The position numbers were made by a program, and so were the translations under genes. The notes under the pieces are model-generated. The model had not been told where the DNA came from, made no database searches, and saw nothing but the letters and a program-made list of their open reading frames with translations. This document shows positions 43,287-52,053 of a stretch of 64,000 bases of DNA, one piece after another. The number at the start of each line of letters is the position of its first letter. Position 1 is the stretch's first letter. Origin of the DNA: Pseudopyrenochaeta lycopersici (Eukaryota > Ascomycota > Dothideomycetes > Pleosporales > Pseudopyrenochaetaceae); assembly GCA_003313425.1 (NCBI GenBank), contig NHZP01000105.1:1-64000 (forward strand). Direction: 5' to 3'.

Positions 43287-44611
43287 ATGTCTCACGCAAA
43301 TATTACCGGCGTACGCGACGCTACGATCATCCTCACCGACTACACGAACTACACGCCATGGTTACTACAACTCAAAGCAAAAGCAGAGTTCCACGACGTA
43401 TGGGCAATCGCAGACCCTGATGGAACTAGAGAACCTTTGCTGGAACCGATCCCCCCAGTCCTACCACGATTAGCTGACTACGTACCGGCTGTAGTCCAAC
43501 GACCGGCACCCAGCGCGTCGTCAAACTCTCGGGGTAACCGGGTTGGATCATCAAGCCAGCCAACAAGATCAAACCCGTCCCGAACCGATGCAACTCCAGC
43601 TACACCGACGAAACTATCGGACTTATCACCTGAAAGCCAGGAAACATACAAGGCCGATCGAGACGACTACAAGGTACAGCTCGAAGCCTACAAGATCGAC
43701 GAGAAGAAATACGACAGAGAACGGGCTAACTATCGGTTACTTGCAACGCACATTCAGAGCACAGTATCAGCGCACATTCAGCGCAACTGCTGCCTCCCTG
43801 GTACCACGATTCGCCGATGGATTATTGATATCCGAAGGACAGTAGGAATCAACCACTCGAAGAACGCCAACGAGCACGAACAAGATATCACAATGCATTG
43901 AAGCCAATGAGGACCCCAGTAAACTGGGATATCTGGCTTGCCGAATACGATCGAGCAGCAACTGACGCTGAGACCGAAGGAGTCGCGGAGGTACAACATA
44001 ATGACGACATTATAGAAGATTTCTTGTCGGCAGTGGAAAAGGTAGCACCTATGTGGGTGACTGCCTTCTCTAGCCAGGTGGCCAGAGGTGACCCAGACCA
44101 TGACAGAAAAGAAATGATGAAACTCTTCCGGGAGCATATGAGCCGCTCTTACCCACAAAAGGGCAAGCAGAAGAGCGCTTTCGCTGCTGGAGACGCTGCA
44201 TACCCCGCTGGCGGTGAATCCGACCAGGGCGCACAGAGGGACGCCTCCGGTGTAGCTGAAGAAGCATCATCAGCCTTACGGGGCAAGAACCGTGGTAGAA
44301 CCCGGGGAAAACGCAAATTTGGGCAAAGCAGCACCAGATCCAAGCATTCCTCTCTGGAGGATACGGCGGCAGTCGAAGGCACAACATGCCATGCTTGTGA
44401 ACAGCGCCACAATCTTTTTGATTGTTTCTATCTAAACGAAGATAAGGCACCTACGTGGTTTACACCAGATTCAAGAATAGCCAAACTCGTTGAGTACAAA
44501 AGAAAGTATGACCCAGAGCTAATCAAATTATTAGACTCAAAGCGCCAACGATCAAAGACGCCGCTGATTAAGAATTCGCAAACACCAACACCCGAAGTCT
44601 TAAAAGATTGA
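43287..44611 (+). pseudogene. copia Gag with one frameshift, TGA terminator
   Basis: The N-terminal frame starts MSHANITGVRDATIILTDYT and contains YTPWLLQLKAKAEFHDVWAI, typical of copia Gag. It stops at 43901. Coding continues in another frame through ERQRARTRYHNALKPMRTPV, WDIWLAEYDRAATDAETEGV and a zinc-knuckle-like CHACEQRHNLFDCF. The shift lies at about 43845-43855 and is a simple indel of the original frame. Gag ends at TGA 44609-44611, directly in frame with pol. The product would form the particle shell. Confidence 0.85.
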
Positions 44612-44618
44612 CTAGAAG
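44606..44618 (+). promoter_or_regulatory. gag-pol stop in leaky TGA CTA G context
   Basis: Sequence GAT TGA CTA GAA. The terminator is followed by CTAG, a context known to promote translational readthrough in fungi and animals, and the downstream frame is pol with no intervening start requirement. It is therefore a candidate site for making a Gag-Pol fusion. Confidence 0.6.
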
Positions 44619-47600
44619 GAAGAGTTATATCAACAATCGAAGCCGCGTATACCGCGTCAGTGTTCTCAATGAAGAACCAACCGTATCCGCTAAAGAATGC
44701 ATTCATCCTCGATTCGGGCGCGACAATACACATCTGCAACATGGCGCAACGCCTAACTCACCTCCGTCCACCTATCCCCGGTGACTGCGTGTGGACAGGC
44801 GACGCACGAATATGGATTAAAGGATATGGCACCGTACATATCAAAGTCAAGTCACCATATGGCACAGAGATACTCCGATTAGAGAACGTTGCCTTCTGCC
44901 CGGAGATTCTATGCAACCTCGTCTCATTTAGACTACTCAGACGGCAAGGAATTTGGTGGGATAATAAGAATGAACCTACGTCGTTAAAGAGATGGGACAA
45001 CTCCATCATCGCATACCTGACGGAAGCACACAACCAATGGGTACTCGAGCAATCAGATGCAAACGACAGTGCCTTTCACACCCGATTCAACTCTCGAACC
45101 AAGCGGTCGCCACAAAGAGCAAGTGCGATACTATGGCACAAGCGCCTAGGGCATCCAGGGCCCGCAGTGATCGAACACCTCGTCCAACAATCTGAGGGGG
45201 TGCGCATCAAAGGCGTCACTACAGTCGAGTGCGACGCATGTGGGAGAGCCAAATCAAAGCGCAGGATCCGCAGAGAACCTCGACTGAGCGAAGAAGGGCC
45301 GGGAGAACGAATCGCGATCGACTTTCACGACTACGAAGTCGGGAGCTACTCAAAGGAAAAGAGCCAAATGCTTATCACTGACCGATTCTCGGCATATAAC
45401 TGGGATTTCTACTTTACCGACAACAGACCAGCACGATCTATTATTCGATTACTGGATAATTTCACTTGCTTCCTATATACGCAGTTCAATATTACTGTAA
45501 AAGTTATCGAGACGGACAACGAGATAGTGACCGTCAAGCCAGAAGTTAAGAGATGGTGCACGTCCAAAGGCATAAAGGTCGAGCCTTCTGCTCCTGATAC
45601 CCAATCACAGAATGGCGGGGGAGAACGCTCAGGGGGTGTGATAAAAGAAAAGGCACGCACGATACGACTGGATGCTAATCTTCCCTGGGAACTATGGCCA
45701 GAAATCACAAGAGCGGCAGTATACCTGTACAATAGAACGCCGAACTACTCAAACCGCTGGAAAAGCCCATACGAGGTATTCTTCACAAGGGTCGCTGCTA
45801 TGAATGGTATCGTCACTGGACCACGGAAACCAAACCAAGCTCATCTTAAAGCATATGGCTGCAAGGCATTTGCAATGACCGACGATACCCACCGAGGAAA
45901 GTCGCGACTGCAACGCTTGGATCCAAAGGCCTGGATTGGCTATCTTATTGGCTATCAATCTACAAACATCTACCGAGTTTGGATCCCGTCACTAGCTAAA
46001 GTCATCAGCACAAGAGACGTAGTCTTCGACGAAAGCGTAGTGTTCAGCGGCAAAACGGAAGACCTCATGGACAACCTTATGCACAATACCCTGCAGGAGA
46101 TTGCAATGTGGGTGAAAACGATTGAACTGCCTACACCACCGCGACAAGGACAGCCTGAGACTGGGTCGTTCTACGAAGACGATACAATGATGGGAGAGAG
46201 CTCAAGCCCACAAGGTCAAAAGTCAAGAGGTTGCCGAAATAGAAAAGTTATGGACTCATACCCAACGCCGCCAGACACTCCGCCACCCGTAGCTCTCCTT
46301 AGCCAGGCGTGGACCGACGAACTTGAAGCTAATAGCACGACGACACATGGCTCGTCAAAGACAGAACCATGGGCAGCAGCATTTATGGCCGGCACTCAAG
46401 CAGGGCACGTAGGGGAACATGAAGGCAAGCCCATTGACAAGGCACAGCTGAAGAGAATGCTGGCAAAGGGGGTGAAGCCTCACCGAAACCAATTGCCACC
46501 TCTGCCGGCGACTTACTCAAAGCTTGAAGATCATCCTCTGTACGAAATGTTCAAGGAAGCAGAACGAGAACACCTAAGGAGCCATGAACAAATGAAGTCC
46601 TGGGCTGAAGTGCCAATCACTCCCATCAAACGGAAAGGTCACCAAATATTAGACTGCATGTGGGTGTATACCTACAAATTGGACAAACACCATCGCCTTA
46701 TTAAATGCAAAGCACGACTGGTCGTTCGTGGCGATCAGCAACGAAACATCACGTCACAAGACACATACGCAGCCACTTTAGCCAGCAGGTCTTTTCGAAT
46801 GCTCATGGCAATCGCTGCCAAGTTCAACCTTGAACTTAAACAGTACGACGTTACTAACGCATTCGTGCATGCAACCATAGATAGAGAAATCTACATGAGA
46901 ATGCCACGAGGATACCAGAAGCCCGGAACGATCCTTAAGCTTGAAAAGGCACTTTACGGTCTTCGAATTTCACCGCTCCTATGGCAGAAAGAATTCGTCT
47001 CAACCCTCACCAAACTAGGCTTCAAACAAGTGCCACATGAGGCCTGCTGCATGATCAAGGATGGCATTATCATCTTCTTTTACGTCGATGACATTATCTT
47101 AGCCTATCACCAGAAGAAGGAGGTAGAAGCTCAACAAACTATCAAGGCTCTTCAAGAAAGATACACCTTCACAGGTGGAGAAGACCTGCAATGGTTCCTC
47201 GGCGTTGAAGTTATCAGAGACCGAGAACAACGATTAATTCAACTCTCCCAGTTAGCCTATGCCGACAAAATTAGCAGACTTGCAGATAGGAAAGATGTCC
47301 GACATGATACCCCAATGGCAAGCGTTGAACTCCAGCCACGCGAGGGATTAGCATCACCATCAGAAGTCAACAAATACCAGCGTAAGATTGGTTCCTTACT
47401 ATTTGCCGCCGTTACAACACGACCAGATATAGCCTTCGCAACATCGCGCCTTGCACGCTTCCTCGTCAACCCTGGCACGGAGCATCAGGAGGCTGCTGAC
47501 AGAGTCCTGCTCTACCTTGCAGCGACAAAATCAAGAGCACTCCAATTGGGAGGAGGCGACAAGCTTGAAGTAGCCAGCGACGCATCATTTGGCGATAATA

Positions 47601-48109
47601 CAGTCGATAGAAAGAGTTCGCAAGGTTATGTGATTAAGCTATTCGGTGGTCTTGTTACCTGGAGAGCAAGTAAACAGGACACGGTCACTACCTCAACGAC
47701 TGAAGCAGAACTGCTCGCACTCTCCCAAGTAGCAAAGGAAGCTATCTTTACTTCGCGACTTCTCAAGGAGCTCCAGGTATCATTGCCGGAGTCGACTATT
47801 ACAATTCAATGCGACAATACACAGACAATTCGACTTGTTACGGAAGAGATTGCAAAACTTCAAACCAAACTTCGACATGTAGACATCCACAACCACTGGC
47901 TACGACAAGAAGTATTGCTGGGACGAATTCAAGTCAAATACGTAGAGTCCTCGCAAATGATAGCAGATGGACTTACCAAAGCGCTGCCCTCAAACAAATG
48001 GGAGAACTTTCTTAATCAATTAGGACTGGTAAACAAGAAACCGGCCTTAGCAAAAGAGTTAAAACTCGAAGACATACAGACTCAAATAGAGGATCTGACA
48101 ATCGCATAA
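44612..48109 (+). CDS. copia Pol: protease, integrase, RT, RNase H
   Basis: The frame is open from the gag stop for about 1165 codons without a nonsense codon. In order from Met 44660: aspartic protease ILDSGATIHI (about 16-25), HHCC finger ILWHKRLGHPG ... CDACGRAK (about 157-198), and integrase D,D,E region AIDFHDYE, VIETDNEI, NGGGERSGG. Reverse transcriptase has KCKARLVVRGDQQ, YDVTNAFVHATIDREIYMRM and the catalytic FFYVDDIILAY. RNase H has ASDASFGDN, TTSTTEAELLAL and HVDIHNHWLR, ending with MIADGLTKAL. It is expected to act in cytoplasmic particles and, for integrase, the nucleus. With no AUG directly after gag, expression most likely depends on readthrough of the TGA. No RIP-type stops. 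Confidence 0.92.
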   Translation, partial: LEGRVISTIEAAYTASVFSMKNQPYPLKNAFILDSGATIHICNMAQRLTHLRPPIPGDCVWTGDARIWIKGYGTVHIKVKSPYGTEILRLENVAFCPEILCNLVSFRLLRRQGIWWDNKNEPTSLKRWDNSIIAYLTEAHNQWVLEQSDANDSAFHTRFNSRTKRSPQRASAILWHKRLGHPGPAVIEHLVQQSEGVRIKGVTTVECDACGRAKSKRRIRREPRLSEEGPGERIAIDFHDYEVGSYSKEKSQMLITDRFSAYNWDFYFTDNRPARSIIRLLDNFTCFLYTQFNITVKVIETDNEIVTVKPEVKRWCTSKGIKVEPSAPDTQSQNGGGERSGGVIKEKARTIRLDANLPWELWPEITRAAVYLYNRTPNYSNRWKSPYEVFFTRVAAMNGIVTGPRKPNQAHLKAYGCKAFAMTDDTHRGKSRLQRLDPKAWIGYLIGYQSTNIYRVWIPSLAKVISTRDVVFDESVVFSGKTEDLMDNLMHNTLQEIAMWVKTIELPTPPRQGQPETGSFYEDDTMMGESSSPQGQKSRGCRNRKVMDSYPTPPDTPPPVALLSQAWTDELEANSTTTHGSSKTEPWAAAFMAGTQAGHVGEHEGKPIDKAQLKRMLAKGVKPHRNQLPPLPATYSKLEDHPLYEMFKEAEREHLRSHEQMKSWAEVPITPIKRKGHQILDCMWVYTYKLDKHHRLIKCKARLVVRGDQQRNITSQDTYAATLASRSFRMLMAIAAKFNLELKQYDVTNAFVHATIDREIYMRMPRGYQKPGTILKLEKALYGLRISPLLWQKEFVSTLTKLGFKQVPHEACCMIKDGIIIFFYVDDIILAYHQKKEVEAQQTIKALQERYTFTGGEDLQWFLGVEVIRDREQRLIQLSQLAYADKISRLADRKDVRHDTPMASVELQPREGLASPSEVNKYQRKIGSLLFAAVTTRPDIAFATSRLARFLVNPGTEHQEAADRVLLYLAATKSRALQLGGGDKLEVASDASFGDNTVDRKSSQGYVIKLFGGLVTWRASKQDTVTTSTTEAELLALSQVAKEAIFTSRLLKELQVSLPESTITIQCDNTQTIRLVTEEIAKLQTKLRHVDIHNHWLRQEVLLGRIQVKYVESSQMIADGLTKALPSNKWENFLNQLGLVNKKPALAKELKLEDIQTQIEDLTIA

Positions 48110-48147
48110 GATATAGGTTTGTGGCAGCTTAGAAGATCACTCTAAGC

Positions 48148-48157
48148 TGAGGGGGTG
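48148..48157 (+). promoter_or_regulatory. Polypurine tract of the copia element
   Basis: GCTGAGGGGG lies directly before the 3' LTR, as expected for the plus-strand primer. Confidence 0.6.
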
Positions 48158-48609
48158 TGTCAGATAAGAGGCATAAAAACTGAAGTATACGAATACTGCC
48201 ACGCGGTTGACAAAAATCGCCGCACTGCCAAAACGTCCAATCTCACCAAAAACACGCCAAGATTGGAGCGAACACCAATGCAGGTGTCTGCGCAACGCAT
48301 GATTAATCTACAACAACACCTTTTAGTTAATAACTGTAAAGCTAGGACGGTACCATAAGTAATGCTCTATGATGTACAGTAGAATTTCAGGATTATCTTT
48401 TGTTGTTGCGTAGATATCTAAGCTGATAAAAGATGACTTTTGGGAGTGCGGGGAATTTTGTCAACCGCGTGACTGCATCGTGTACGGTATCACCTATGTA
48501 TCATCGATGTATCAGGTCTGTGTTTAAAAGGAGAGAGAATAGAACCAACGAACAGGACAATCAATTCTCATCCACGATCATGACCAAAAAGATTCATTAA
48601 ATTCTGACA
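48158..48609 (+). repeat. copia 3' LTR, interrupted by a 272-bp element
   Basis: LTR sequence is TGTCAG to ATACTGC (48158-48199) and, after the insertion, ACTGCATCG to CTGACA (48472-48609). Compared with the 5' LTR it shows several substitutions clustered after GAGAG and a 1-bp deletion in the A run. Confidence 0.9.
48200..48471. mobile_element. Unclassified non-autonomous DNA element in the LTR, 272 bp
   Basis: Ends read CACGCGGTTGACAAAA in both orientations; similarity continues for about 39 bp (CGCCGCACTGCCAAAAC versus CCCCGCACTCCCAAAAG). The pentamer ACTGC is duplicated on each side (48195-48199, 48472-48476). No coding capacity. A 5-bp duplication with CAC-starting TIRs fits no fungal MITE family I know well. 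Confidence 0.85.
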
Positions 48610-48894
48610 GTAGTTAAGGTTGTTAAGGTAGTTAAGGTTGTTAAGGTAGTTAAGGTTGTTAAGGTAGTTAAGGTTGTTAAGGTTGTTAAGGTTGTTAAGG
48701 TTGTTAAGGTTGTTAAGGTTGTTAAGGTTGTTAAGGTTGTTAAGGTTGTTAAGGTTGTTAAGGTTGTTAAGGTTGTTAAGGTTGTTAAGGTTGTTAAGGT
48801 TGTTAAGGTTGTTAAGGTTGTTAAGGTTGTTAAGGTTGTTAAGGTTGTTAAGGTTGTTAAGGTTGTTAAGGTTATTAAGGTAGTTAAGAACCTT
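48610..48894. repeat. 9-bp minisatellite, about 31 copies
   Basis: Tandem GTTGTTAAG units with GTAGTTAAG variants concentrated at the two edges; the left edge alternates the two, giving an 18-bp higher-order unit. It abuts the copia LTR exactly. All frames are open because the repeat contains no stops, but it is not a gene. Confidence 0.95.
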
Positions 48895-48896
48895 AG

Positions 48897-49232
48897 TGTC
48901 ACGAGAGGCTACGAGTAGGGATTTCAACGCTTAACTAATAGCTTGATTATTATACTACGTACAATCTCAGGTGTAATACAAGACGTTGCGTAAAGAAGAG
49001 AAGAGAACAGAAACTCAGGTGCAGAAGAATACTCAGGGGCTAGGCCTGTGCTCGAGCTCAGGCTTCGACAGGGCTAGCCAATTCAGGTGTTGCGGGAACC
49101 ACGGTGGTTACCGTGACACTCCGGAAGCAAAGCACTGATAGAAAGGAGGGGAGAGAACACGAAAATCAAATCAACCACGTTCATCATCAAAATTCATCAA
49201 AGATCAAGCCAAAATAGTCCTTGAATCTGACA
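48897..49232. mobile_element. LTR of the second family, probable
   Basis: The segment from about 49124 to 49232 (CTCCGGAAGCAAAGCACTGA ... CTTGAATCTGACA) matches the 3' half of the solo LTR at 33441. A TGTCACG start at 48897 may be its 5' end, but the intervening sequence is unlike the other copy and flanking pentamers CTTAG/ACGAC do not match. The region 49233-49549 that follows is AT-rich with TACTAGTATA repeats and no gene. Confidence 0.55.
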
Positions 49233-49549
49233 ACGACCATAATATCGACGTAGTATAGTAGTGTAGAGGTTAATTAATTTAATCGCAATTTGTACAGCAA
49301 TTTGTCTCCTGTAGCTAGACACTAGAAAATGCTAAAGACATTAGGATATTAGAAATAATATACTAGTATACTAGTATACGGATTTCAGTAATATTAGTAT
49401 ATTATGATAGGCATTTAGAACTGATATACTAGTATTACTATGTCTGACTGTAAGCAACTGAGGGCTAAGGTAAATAAATGACAATATTCAGCACTAACCA
49501 CCACATATAAAACTCAACTTCGAACCTCATCTTCAACCCCAACCCGCAT

Positions 49550-50020
49550 TCACCCCCAACGCCTGATATTCTTTTTCCAAAAGAGGTCACTGTCTTTCTC
49601 CCAACCAAAGGAATAGTACTTCAGCGCAGTCCATTCGTGCGCTGCGAACCTTACTTTGGGTTCTCCTTGATCACCCATCCGCGCGCAATGCAGTCTAGGT
49701 CTGAAACTTATTAGTAAGGGAAATGTACAGGCGAGCGGCAAGGGAGAGGGAGGAGGGACTGACCTGTCTGTAGCTAGCATCGTTGCATAATCCAAAGACG
49801 AGACCTTTACCTGCGCCGATAGCGCACCATCCTAGGTCGACGCTGGTGCAGTTAATTTAATTGATCTTTTGTTGTACAGAGAGAACAGATGGGTCTAGTG
49901 CTTTGCTAGGAGAGAGAGTTTCTTTGTGGGTAGGTAGGGGATGGACATACGTGAGTTCATTTTTGCCCAAGAGTTTGTTGAACTTGGCATGGACTTTTCT
50001 AAGGCCTTTGTTACCTGATT
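49550..50020 (-). other. Possible small multi-exon gene, unidentified
   Basis: Coding-like pieces on the minus strand are KVHAKFNKLLGKNELT (about 49990, followed by a GTATGT donor), VDLGWCAIGAGKGLVFGLCN (about 49800) and MGDQGEPKVRFAAHEWTALK to the stop at 49550. Splice borders between them are plausible (GTATGT..AAG, GTCAGT..TAG), but an in-frame stop near 49860 is unresolved. I do not recognise the product. Confidence 0.3.
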
Positions 50021-50024
50021 TTTG

Positions 50025-50822
50025 TTAGTGATGTTGTGTTGCGGTTGGGAGAGGAATGGAGGGTACCGGGTCCGCCACAAGTGGCACAGCTCCGATCGAA
50101 AGCTGCTGCTGGGCTGCTGAGGATCGCCGTCCTGTACGGCAGGATTGAGCGATGTAGGCCAGAATTATTATTTCTAACCTAACTTTAATCGGCTCAATTA
50201 CTGGAATAGCCTTCAAGGCGCTGTCATCGATATAATAGAACAAGAATGTTAATGCGACTGACGCTATCTGAAGTAAAATCACTGTCATGTTAATGACAAT
50301 GATAGTTCTGATATGGATAACGTCCGAAAAGTTTTTTCGAGCCACCATAATAAAAAAGACATTGATGATGACGTCTTGCACCATCAATATGACTATTCCT
50401 GTCAATTGCAAAATGTATGCAACGCGATAGAAATGCTGATCCTTTGTCAAGGCGAATTTTGTTTGATAAATGCCTAACACCAACCACAGAATGCCCTGTA
50501 GCGTAGGCGCGCATAGAACAAACAGATGTAGGTGATATATAAGCCGTAGTCGTAACAAGATCATTGTCGGGTAGCTCACGACCATGAGGATTTCGACTAT
50601 CGTGTTGACGGTGTAAAGCGGCACTATCTCCATGGCCGGTGTGAAATAGGCATACGCAGATATGGCGTTGAATAAGGCGCTTGATAAGATGGCTATTTGA
50701 CATACGTAGAAAAACAAAGTTTGCCGTCGTTGGAATAATCTCCATGCTGAATATTCAGACTCAAGAAAGATGACTATCCCCGCACCAACAGAGGCAGCGA
50801 TATAGTTGTGGATGAATTCCAT
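50025..50822 (-). CDS. Seven-helix integral membrane protein, unknown function
   Basis: An intact 265-codon frame from ATG 50822. Hydrophobic segments: IAASVGAGIVIFL (about 8-20), LFFYVCQIAILSSALFNAIS (36-55), YTVNTIVEILMVVSYPTMIL (70-89), LFVLCAPTLQGILWLVLGIY (99-118), LQLTGIVILMVQDVIINVFF (138-157), TIIVINMTVILLQIASVALT (173-192) and a weak one, LEIIILAYIAQS (about 218-229). A short Ser/Pro tail follows. The layout suggests a fungal seven-transmembrane receptor-like or transporter-like protein; no family motif was recognised. The frame is clean, so it is probably a live host gene. Confidence 0.7.
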   Translation of the reverse strand: MEFIHNYIAASVGAGIVIFLESEYSAWRLFQRRQTLFFYVCQIAILSSALFNAISAYAYFTPAMEIVPLYTVNTIVEILMVVSYPTMILLRLRLIYHLHLFVLCAPTLQGILWLVLGIYQTKFALTKDQHFYRVAYILQLTGIVILMVQDVIINVFFIMVARKNFSDVIHIRTIIVINMTVILLQIASVALTFLFYYIDDSALKAIPVIEPIKVRLEIIILAYIAQSCRTGRRSSAAQQQLSIGAVPLVADPVPSIPLPTATQHH

Positions 50823-52053
50823 TCTAGCCGTCAGTTATGAGCGTTAACGTTCCATTTTCAATTTTCAAAGATCAGCTCAGGTATTAATACCCTGTGGGGT
50901 TTCGATGGCAACCGCCGTTGTTAGAGCTGTAGTCTTCTTTTTCTATTGTGATTCGTCATACTCAGAACTAGGCCGTCTGCAGTTCGCTCTTTGAGGCAAA
51001 AAAAGAATTAATGCCGCCTTCGCCGCTCCAATCGCCACAGCAGCCTCCCTCCAGCTCACCAGCGAGTTTCAGGGATTGCCATAAGCCACAGCAAGATCTG
51101 GTGGTGTGATCGAGGTGTGGTACAGTATGCAGAAACATACTCTCACCCACCCCTTTTGAGGATGTCACCGTAACTAAACACGTTAGGTGAGACGAAGCCT
51201 ATCCTCTCCTCTACCACTCAATCTCAAGGTTTATCGTTGATCGGCCTGTCATTGGAACCTCACCTGTTATGCGCAAAGTGGAATTCAGGGTTTTTGTTGG
51301 ACATTTTGGAATTTACCGCTGCCAGATGCCGCAAATTAATCAATGGTGGATGGCAGCACAGATTTAGTAGGGCAAGTGAGGAGAACGGAGAGGCTTGTCG
51401 TAACCAACCGGAAAATCACCAGTCATCGTAGTGATATGTTCTTTGGGCGCGGCACCGGCATTGGTTACCGGGCACTTGGGATTCTCCAATCCTTCTCCTT
51501 GACCGACCGTTCGAACCGTGAAATTGGGAACCCATTATTAACCTGACGTAAATTGAAGGAGTTCCTGGCCCGTGCGCAGGCCGTGGCCCGGCCCCCTATA
51601 CGAGTGATGGCGCCAATAAAGCAATTAACGCTAAACTAAGATGAGATGGATATAAGTATCCTCCCGGAAAACACCGCTAAGGAAATAAAATAACAAAAAT
51701 GGGCCTATACCGATGCTTATAGTGCTCCACGGGCCAATTGTCCCGTCTTCCCCGCTTATGTGGTTGTAGGTGTAGATGCCGGATTGACAAGTCATCGGCC
51801 AGAAAGGACCCACCCTTGGTTTAAACTTTAATACAAAGGGTGCAGTCGGAAACTCTAGATCAAATACGAGGTGCCCCGCGCGCAAATTACTAGCACACTC
51901 TCAGCGTACCTAAATTTAGACTAGCGCATAGTTTCCAGCCAATAAGAGCCTATAATCTTATAGGTAAACTCTAACCTTGTTTGAGCTCGATCTCAAGTAT
52001 CTCAACTTCAAAAAATGACCTTAACTTTATAACGTACTTAAAGACACCACCTT
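50823..52053. other. No gene recognised
   Basis: Short frames occur (51237-51431 plus, 51631-51885 minus) without domains. The stretch from about 51940 is the AT-rich 5' flank of the mariner pseudogene. Confidence 0.3.

Larger units (their letters stand above)
43075..48609 (+). mobile_element. Ty1/copia LTR retrotransposon, nearly complete
   Basis: Two LTRs (175 bp; the right one carries a 272-bp insertion) enclose gag and pol in the order protease, integrase, reverse transcriptase, RNase H, which defines the copia group. The flanking pentamers CCTAG and GTAGT do not match. The LTRs differ at roughly eight to twelve positions. gag carries one frameshift; pol is undamaged. Confidence 0.93.

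Noticed and set aside
48610..48894. Telomere-like array
   Set aside because: The unit is 9 bp (GTTGTTAAG), unlike the TTAGGG telomere repeat of ascomycetes, and it is internal between two LTRs.
48568..48927. Long open frames in all phases (LNN, TLT, LLR repeats)
   Set aside because: They are translations of the stop-free 9-bp minisatellite, not a repeat protein.
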